Source of the DNA: Lepus europaeus
Taxonomy: Eukaryota > Chordata > Mammalia > Lagomorpha > Leporidae
Reading direction: 5' to 3'
Assembly (NCBI RefSeq): GCF_033115175.1
Contig: NC_084831.1
Location: 14,423,138-14,487,137 of the forward strand
DNA length: 64,000 nucleotides
Position 1 is the first letter of the stretch. Every line of letters starts with the position of its first letter. Shown piece by piece: positions 61,190 through 64,000 of this stretch. The notes under the pieces were generated by a model. The model ran no database searches, had not been told where the DNA came from, and saw nothing but the letters and a program-made list of their open reading frames with translations. A program made the position numbers and the translations under genes.

Positions 61190-62830
61190 GGACTCCGTGA
61201 GCAGGGGGCGGCCCCCGGTGAGTACCGCAGGATGGGCAGGGGGCGGCCCCCGGTGAGTACCGCCGGGTGGGCAGGGGGCGCTCCCGGGTGAGTACCGCAG
61301 GGCGGGCAGGGGGCGCTCCCGGTGAGTACCGCAGGGTGGGCAGGGGGCGGCCCCCGGTGAGTACCGCCGGGTGGGCAGGGGGCGGCTCCCGGTGAGTACC
61401 GCAGGGCGGGCAGGGGGCGCTCCCGGGTGAGTACCGCCGGGGGGGCAGGGGGCGGCCCCCGGTGAGTACCGCAGGGCGGGCAGGGGGCGGCCCCCGGTGA
61501 GTACCGCGGGGCGGGCAGGGGGCGCTCCCGGGTGAGTACCGCAGGGCGGGCAGGGGGCGCTCCCGGTGAGTACCGCAGGGTGGGCAGGGGGCGGCCCCCG
61601 GTGAGTACCGCGGGGCGGGCAGGGGGCGGCCCCCGGTGAGTACCGCCGGGTGGGCAGGGGGCGCTCCCGGGTGAGTACCGCAGGGCGGGCAGGGGGCGCT
61701 CCCGGTGAGTACCGCAGGATGGGCAGGGGGCGGCCCCCGGTGAGTACCGCCGGGTGGGCAGGGGGCGCTCCCGGGTGAGTACCGCAGGGCGGGCAGGGGG
61801 CGCTCCCGGTGAGTACCGCAGGGTGGGCAGGGGGCGGCCCCCGGTGAGTACTGCAGGGCGGGCAGGGGGCGCTCCCGGTGAGTACCGCAGGGCGGGCAGG
61901 GGGCGCTCCCGGTGAGTACCGCGGGGCGGGCAGGGGGCGGCCCCCGGTGAGTACCGCAGGGCGGGCAGGGGGCGGCTCTCGGGTGAGTACCGCGGGGCGG
62001 GCAGGGGGCGCTCCCGGTGAGTACCGCAGGGCGGGCAGGGGGCGGCCCCCGGTGAGTACCGCAGGGCGGGCAGGGGGCGGCTCTCGGGTGAGTACCGCGG
62101 GGCGGGCAGGGGGCGCTCCCGGTGAGTACCGCGGGGCGGGCAGGGGGCGGCCCCCGGTGAGTACCGCGGGGCGGGCAGGGGGCGCTCCCGGTGAATACCG
62201 CAGGGCGGGCAGGGGGCGCTCCCGGGTGAGTACCGCGGGGCGGGCAGGGGGCGGCTCTCGGGTGAGTACGGCAGGGCGGGCAGGGGGCGCTCCCGGGTGA
62301 GTACCGCGGGGCGGGCAGGGGGCGCTCCCGGTGAGTACCGCCGGGTGGGCAGGGGGCGGCCCCCGGTGAGTACCGCAGGGCGGGCAGGGGGCGGCTCCCG
62401 GTGAGTACCGCAGGGCGGGCAGGGGGCGCTCCCGGTGAGTACCGCAGGATGGGCAGGGGGCGGCCCCCGGTGAGTACCGCAGGATGGGCAGGGGGCGGCC
62501 CCCGGTGAGTACCGCAGGGCGGGCAGGGGGCGGCTCTCGGGTGAGTACCGCGGGGCGGGCAGGGGGCGCTCCCGGTGAGTACCGCCGGGTGGGCAGGGGG
62601 CGGCCCCCGGTGAGTACCGCAGGGCGGGCAGGGGGCGCTCCCGGGTGAGTACCGCAGGATGGGCAGGGGGCGGCCCCCGGTGAGTACCGCAGGGCGGGCA
62701 GGGGGCGCTCCCGGTGAGTACCGCAGGGCGGGCAGGGGGCGCTCCCGGGTGAGTACCGCGGGGCGGGCAGGGGGCGCTCCCGGTGAGTACCGCGGGGCGG
62801 GCAGGGGGCGCTCCCGGGTGAGTTCTCCCA
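61190..62830. repeat. GC-rich minisatellite, 34-35-bp unit, about 47 copies
   Basis: Units read about GGTGAGTACCGCAGGGCGGG followed by CAGGGGGCGCTCCC, or by CAGGGGGCGGCCCCC. Two length classes and several variant types (CAGGAT, CAGGGT, CCGGGT, CGGGGC) recur in blocks, suggesting higher-order duplication. About 24 units contain AGGGGGCGCT. Nearly every unit has GTGAGTACC. It lies between the DDOST promoter and the KIF17 3' end. Long open frames on the minus strand are by-products of the repeat. Confidence 0.97.
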
Positions 62831-63009
62831 GGGTTCATTTCTGCCCGGCACCTGGCACGGCTCCCGGAGACACCTGGCCCTGATTTCCACAAGGTCACAG
62901 GAAGGTTCAGGTGCTCGCCCCAGAAAGCCGCCCTTGCTCATGTGACTGCAGAGAGCTGTTGTAAAAGGCTCCCCCTGGTTCAGAACCCCTTCCCCGGGCT
63001 GGCCCCATC

Positions 63010-63210
63010 CCCTATCAGAGTGCCTGGGTCCCCATTCCAGCTCCCTGCTCATGCACACCATGGAGAGCAGCAAGTGATGGCTCAAGTCGTTGGGCGCCTG
63101 CCACCCGAGTGGCAGGACCAGATTGAGATCCGAGCTCCCGGGGAAATAAACCAACAGATGGGACCTCCCTCTCTCTCTCTGCTTCTCAAATACAGAACAA
63201 AACAAAACAA
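63010..63210 (+). mobile_element. Old C-repeat SINE between minisatellite and KIF17
   Basis: GCACACCATGGAGAGCAGCA, GTGATGGCTCAAGTCGTTGG, CT tail and AACAAAACAAAAC. Confidence 0.65.
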
Positions 63211-63304
63211 AAAAAGAACCCCTGGTCCAGAAAGGGCTGTGCCAGGACCCAGTCCGCAGTGGCCGGGAGGCCCCCAGTGACGCCGCCAGAGGCCGGGGAG
63301 CAGA

Positions 63305-63770
63305 GCGTGTCTGAAAAGGCAGTTTATTGGGTAGCTCATCCCGGGGCCACAGGGCAGCTGAGCAGCATGGCTCCGCGGGGTCCCTGTGCCACCCACAAGC
63401 CAGGGCTCCCCTTAGGCGGGACATCCAAGACCCAGAGGCACAGTTCTCGGCTGCTGAGGTGTCGGGTCCCACGCACACGGCAGCTGCTGCCCACTCGGCC
63501 AGGGCTGCTGGGGAGGCCCAGGGGCAGTTCTGAGCCTTCGGAGCCCACTGGGGGCAAAAGCCAACACTGGCAGGCACACGTGGCAGGCTCCGCGCAGGTG
63601 GAAACACTGGTGTGGTAGGGACGGCTGGGGCAGGCCTCTCCCGGAGGGCAGCCCCGCTGCTGGGCTCCTGGCCCTGCAGGGGAGGGACTCTGGGGAACGG
63701 GGAAGGGCACGTGTCCCCAGGGCTCTGTGGGGGCTGCCCTGGGAGGGCCGGGCCGCAGCAGGCAGCGTGG
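63305..63770 (-). promoter_or_regulatory. KIF17: KIF17 3' UTR and polyadenylation signal
   Basis: On the minus strand AATAAA lies at 63328-63323 about 445 nt after the stop, with no SINE in between. The 3' end should be near 63,305. Confidence 0.65.
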
Positions 63771-63949
63771 TCACAGGGGCTCGGTGCCAAAGCTGCTTTT
63801 GCTCTTCTTCCGCTTGGCCTTGGCGAAGGGGATGTCCAAGGACTCGAGGCGGAAGGGCCGGGGCTGGGGCATCTCAGGCACCTGGGCAGGCGGGAGGGCA
63901 GAGCTGTTGCCCAGGGGGGAGCTGAGGCCCGGTGGCGAGTTGTGGTGCG
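63771..63949 (-). CDS. KIF17: KIF17 last coding exon (partial gene)
   Basis: KIF17 is a homodimeric kinesin-2 motor that carries NMDA-receptor cargo in dendrites and works in cilia; its C-terminal tail binds cargo and carries a nuclear/ciliary targeting signal. The exon starts after acceptor CTCCACAG and encodes HHNSPPGLSSPLGNSSALPP, then PRPFRLESLDIPFAKAK, then RKKSKSSFGTEPL and TGA at 63773-63771. The basic KRKKSK cluster matches the known signal at the human C-terminus. Only this exon and the 3' UTR lie in the window; the motor domain and other exons are beyond 64,000. Identification rests on close match to the remembered human tail SLDIPFTKAKRKKSKS. Confidence 0.93.
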
Positions 63950-64000
63950 CTGTGGAGAGGAGGGCCAGGGCGCTGGTCAGCGCTGTGCAGGGTGGAGGGG

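Noticed and set aside
61190-62830. Possible CRISPR-like array
   Set aside because: Units are contiguous and near-identical with no spacers; it is a eukaryotic minisatellite.
61160-63790. 876-codon and 577-codon open frames on the minus strand, rich in RPLPALRYSPG-type repeats
   Set aside because: They arise from the minisatellite, whose unit has no stop in these frames; two overlapping frames are open at once and none has a start context or homology.

Overview
This is a mammalian chromosomal window with spliced genes, large introns and CpG-rich promoters. It is packed with about 50 copies of a tRNA-derived SINE whose head reads roughly GGGGCCGGCGCTGTGGC and whose tail is a CT-rich stretch followed by AAATAAATAAA. 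That SINE is the lagomorph C-repeat (CSINE), so the source is most likely rabbit (Oryctolagus) or a close relative. The gene order is the conserved block found at human 1p36.12: CDA (+), PINK1 (+), DDOST (-), KIF17 (-). Names rest on exon translations compared with remembered human proteins; no database was searched.

Layout. 1-10,390: SINE-rich intergenic DNA with a LINE-1 fossil. 10,391-28,292: CDA, four coding exons, 146 codons, all zinc and catalytic residues present. 28,293-39,004: SINE-rich intergenic DNA, including a 121-bp inverted duplication. 39,005-53,508: PINK1, eight coding exons, 581 codons, intact kinase motifs. About 54,135-54,465: short gap between the convergent PINK1 and DDOST 3' ends. 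54,683-60,196 (minus): DDOST, eleven coding exons, 439 codons. 61,190-62,830: a GC-rich minisatellite of about 47 units. 63,305-63,949 (minus): the last coding exon and 3' UTR of KIF17, which continues beyond the window.

Every exon junction examined is GT-AG, and the three complete reading frames sum to exact multiples of three. The genes share no pathway: CDA salvages pyrimidines in the cytosol, PINK1 is a mitochondrial damage-sensing kinase, DDOST is an ER oligosaccharyltransferase subunit, and KIF17 is a kinesin-2 motor. Their proximity is conserved synteny, not an operon.

No new gene system was found. The observations most worth follow-up are the minisatellite between DDOST and KIF17, where about half the units carry a near-match to the CTCF core, all in one orientation; the 121-bp inverted copy placed inside an old MaLR-like repeat, which looks like a templated insertion; two independent SINE-into-SINE insertions at the same internal SINE position; and a probable SINE-supplied polyadenylation signal for CDA.
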